NCBI GenBank assembly: GCA_038849555.1
Contig: JAWCMT010000024.1
Span: 1 to 24,631, forward strand
Reading direction: 5' to 3'
Source: JAOAIV01 sp038849555
Lineage (GTDB): Archaea; Thermoproteota; Bathyarchaeia; Bathyarchaeales; Bathycorpusculaceae
DNA: 24,631 nucleotides
Made by a program: the position numbers and the translations under genes. The notes beneath the pieces were generated by a model. It was not told the DNA's origin and did not search any database. It worked only from the letters and a program-made list of their open reading frames with translations. This document shows, piece by piece, positions 23,268 through 24,631 of the stretch (the first letter of the stretch is position 1; every line of letters starts with the position of its first letter).

Positions 23268-24018
23268 ATTTCCAGCCTCCCGTGTTTCTTCTTCGGCATG
23301 CCACACATTCCTCGTAGCCATAATTCTTTATATCCTGATACATGCTGACGGGGTCGGTGAAGCAGTGAAAGGCTCCGTTAAGCAGTATGCAGCCATATTT
23401 TGCCTTTATGTAATCCATTATGTCACCCTTATGCGTTATCAGCAGCGCCGTGCTGCCTGCCTGCTCAATGTAACGTTGAAGCTCGCTTGCAATCAACTTT
23501 AGACTCTCAACATCAACGCCCGAGTCAGGCTCATCCAGTAGCAGAAGCTTCCCCTTGAGGAATATTAGCTGTAGAATTTCGGAGCGTTTTCTTTCGCCGC
23601 CGGAAAAACCCACGTTTATGTCGCGGTCCAAAAAGTTGGTTAGCTTAAATGCCTCGATGAGCTTCCGCTCTTCAGGGCTGAAGTCTTCTTCAGGGGTTTT
23701 ACCCAGGCACAGCTTGAGCAGGTCGCCCAGCTTTACGCCAGCTATTTCAGGCGGGTTTTGAAAGCTTGCAACGATGCCTAGTTTGGCTCGTTCATCCGCG
23801 CTCTTGCCTGTGATGTCTTGCCCCATGAAGAAGATTTTTCCAGAAGCTATCTCGTAAGACGGAAGCCCAAGCAAAGCGCCGATAAGGGTGGACTTTCCTG
23901 AGCCGTTTGGGCCGAAAAGGATGTGGCTTGCGCCTTCTTTGAGGCTGAAATTCAAGTTTTTCAGAATTAGTTTGCCCTGAATAGTCACGGTTAAGTCCTT
24001 AACTTCAAGAATATCCAT
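23251..24018 (-). CDS. sufC: Fe-S cluster assembly ATPase SufC
   Basis: This is a 255-residue soluble ABC ATPase. It has Walker A GPNGSGKST (36-44), the Q-loop at about Gln87 (SFQNPPEIAGVKLGD, a SufC-type sequence), the signature FSGGERKRSEILQ (138-150), Walker B LLLLDEPDSGVD (158-169) and the H-loop His196 (ITHKGD). The 'DEPDSGVDVESLK' and 'SGGERKR' forms are specific to SufC rather than transporter ATPases, and no membrane partner is encoded here. The C-terminal tail has Cys238 and Cys241 (CVACRRR), which is unusual. It powers SufB/D conformational change. The ATG at 24018 lies about 12 bases after a start predicted from the TATA-like GGTTTATC (24058-24051). Confidence 0.95.
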   Translation of the reverse strand: MDILEVKDLTVTIQGKLILKNLNFSLKEGASHILFGPNGSGKSTLIGALLGLPSYEIASGKIFFMGQDITGKSADERAKLGIVASFQNPPEIAGVKLGDLLKLCLGKTPEEDFSPEERKLIEAFKLTNFLDRDINVGFSGGERKRSEILQLIFLKGKLLLLDEPDSGVDVESLKLIASELQRYIEQAGSTALLITHKGDIMDYIKAKYGCILLNGAFHCFTDPVSMYQDIKNYGYEECVACRRRNTGGWKFEQRK

Positions 24019-24050
24019 AGTTAATCTAGGCGTATTGCGCTTTCATTGAA

Positions 24051-24058
24051 GATAAACC
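24051..24058 (-). promoter_or_regulatory. TATA box of sufC-sufB
   Basis: GGTTTATC on the minus strand is preceded by the purine-rich CTAAAAA. The predicted transcription start is near 24030, 12 bases before the sufC ATG. Confidence 0.45.
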
Positions 24059-24183
24059 TTTTTAGCCCCTTGACTCCATGAGCCGCAGAAATGGCAGCGC
24101 AGCGGTAATTTTGTTGGCAAGCCTTTAATCTGCCGATAAAGTTACAGCTGATTACTTGCCTTCTTAAAGATCCAACATAAAAC

Positions 24184-24339
24184 TTATACTAATAGGTTTA
24201 ACGAGACAAACGTAATAAGCAATAAGGCCAGCGCTGTGGAATCAGCACCTATCAACAAGGATAAGACAATTAAAATCAAGATTATCATAAGAGAAACAAG
24301 AATTCCCCATGTGATAAATTTGAAACAACTTGAATTCAT
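24184..24339 (-). CDS. Small two-helix membrane protein (51 residues)
   Basis: A short minus-strand frame runs from ATG 24339 to TAA 24186-24184. It encodes a short polar N-terminus (MNSSCFKFITWG), a hydrophobic helix (ILVSLMIILILIVLSLLIG), a tight turn (ADST) and a second helix (ALALLLITFVSLNLLV). Two helices with no charged residue except Asp33 and Lys7 make chance composition less likely. No strong Shine-Dalgarno is seen; GCTGATCC precedes the ATG. No family is recognised. It lies about 165 bases upstream of sufC on the same strand but behind a separate promoter. The rest of 24019-24444 shows only promoters. Confidence 0.4.
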   Translation of the reverse strand: MNSSCFKFITWGILVSLMIILILIVLSLLIGADSTALALLLITFVSLNLLV

Positions 24340-24444
24340 ATGGATCAGCTTACCGTAAACGCTTTGACGTGTAAGACATGTTGCTGCTACTCGTCTTTCA
24401 GGTCAGTAAGCACAGCTGTGTTTTTTCGAAATTTCACACATGCA

Positions 24445-24450
24445 TTTATA
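24445..24450 (+). promoter_or_regulatory. TATA box of the zinc protein gene
   Basis: TTTATA sits in GCATTTATAAGC, the clearest TATA box in this gap. The predicted start is near 24474, giving a leader of about 57 bases before ATG 24531. Confidence 0.5.
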
Positions 24451-24530
24451 AGCAACGGTGCAGTCGTTAGATGAAGCGTGTAAAAGAGCGATTTTTGCAC
24501 GGTAAAATGTATCAGGAGTTGAAATAGCGA

Positions 24531-24631
24531 ATGTCATATGGTAACAGAGAAATGCACAAGGCAGTCTGCGCTGATTGTGGACAGGAATGCGAAGTTCCAT
24601 TCAAACCCGACAACAGCAGACCAGTGTATTG
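24531..24631 (+). CDS. Zinc-binding CxxC protein, N-terminal part only
   Basis: A frame opens at ATG 24531 and runs off the window after 33 codons. It reads ...MHKAVCADCGQECEVPFKPD and then RPVYC. The Cys-x2-Cys with 'GxxCEVPFKP' followed by 'RPVYC' is the first half of a small archaeal/bacterial zinc-ribbon family (CxxC...PVYCRxCF); the second pair would lie just outside. These short proteins are thought to bind nucleic acid, but their role is not established. AGGAG lies 12-13 bases upstream (24514-24518), rather far. An in-frame ATG seven codons on (24552) is an alternative start. The terminal TG is probably the start of a Cys codon. Confidence 0.7.
   Translation, partial: MSYGNREMHKAVCADCGQECEVPFKPDNSRPVY

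Overview
The window is archaeal. It carries a complete archaeal 16S rRNA gene. Two stretches near E. coli positions 490-550 match, from memory, the published probe and primer sites for the Miscellaneous Crenarchaeotal Group (Bathyarchaeota/Bathyarchaeia). Other archaeal marks are Nop5 next to fibrillarin, TATA-box promoters close to start codons, a bulge-helix-bulge rRNA processing stem, and a bifunctional archaeal GlmU next to GlmM. Genes are dense and many overlap by 1-4 bases. Starts include ATG, GTG and TTG, and possibly ATT. The assignment to Bathyarchaeia is inferred from the 16S and needs an alignment.

Layout. 1-4411: the start of an exported protein (minus), a PfkB sugar kinase (plus), then on the minus strand DUF190 and a CrcB/Fluc fluoride channel with a probable fluoride riboswitch in its leader. 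Upstream of these on the same strand are a Nudix gene broken by an in-frame TAA, a DUF6062-type protein that seems to start at ATT, and a prenyltransferase-like alpha/alpha-toroid protein. 4412-7377: glmM and glmU-like genes (plus), overlapping by ATGA, for UDP-GlcNAc-type sugar activation. 7378-12190: a minus-strand run of four overlapping genes for anchored exported proteins, three of them parallel beta-helix paralogues and the other frameshifted, preceded by a small membrane ORF. 12329-15272: nop5-flpA (minus), the box C/D methylation proteins, and a divergent EamA-type transporter. 15273-17588: rRNA promoter, structured leader, 16S rRNA, trailer and a small ORF; no 23S follows. 17589-19238: a ParB-like protein with an HTH and a zinc ribbon, a protein with three ribbon-helix-helix-like units, and a divergent RHH protein behind a palindrome. 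This looks like an accessory island. 19207-20042: MscL, tRNA-Ile(GAT) and tRNA-Arg(TCG). 20043-22017: a secreted caspase/gingipain-like (clan CD) candidate peptidase followed by an anchored PepSY-like protein. 22143-24018: sufC and sufB/D for Fe-S assembly. 24184-24631: a small two-helix membrane ORF and the start of a CxxC zinc protein.

The most interesting points are the fluoride riboswitch candidate with an extra hairpin, the secreted peptidase/PepSY pair, the exact bulge-helix-bulge around an apparently solitary 16S gene, two candidate AUU start codons each behind a good Shine-Dalgarno, and the coupled beta-helix surface operon. All calls come from reading the sequence; no database search was run.
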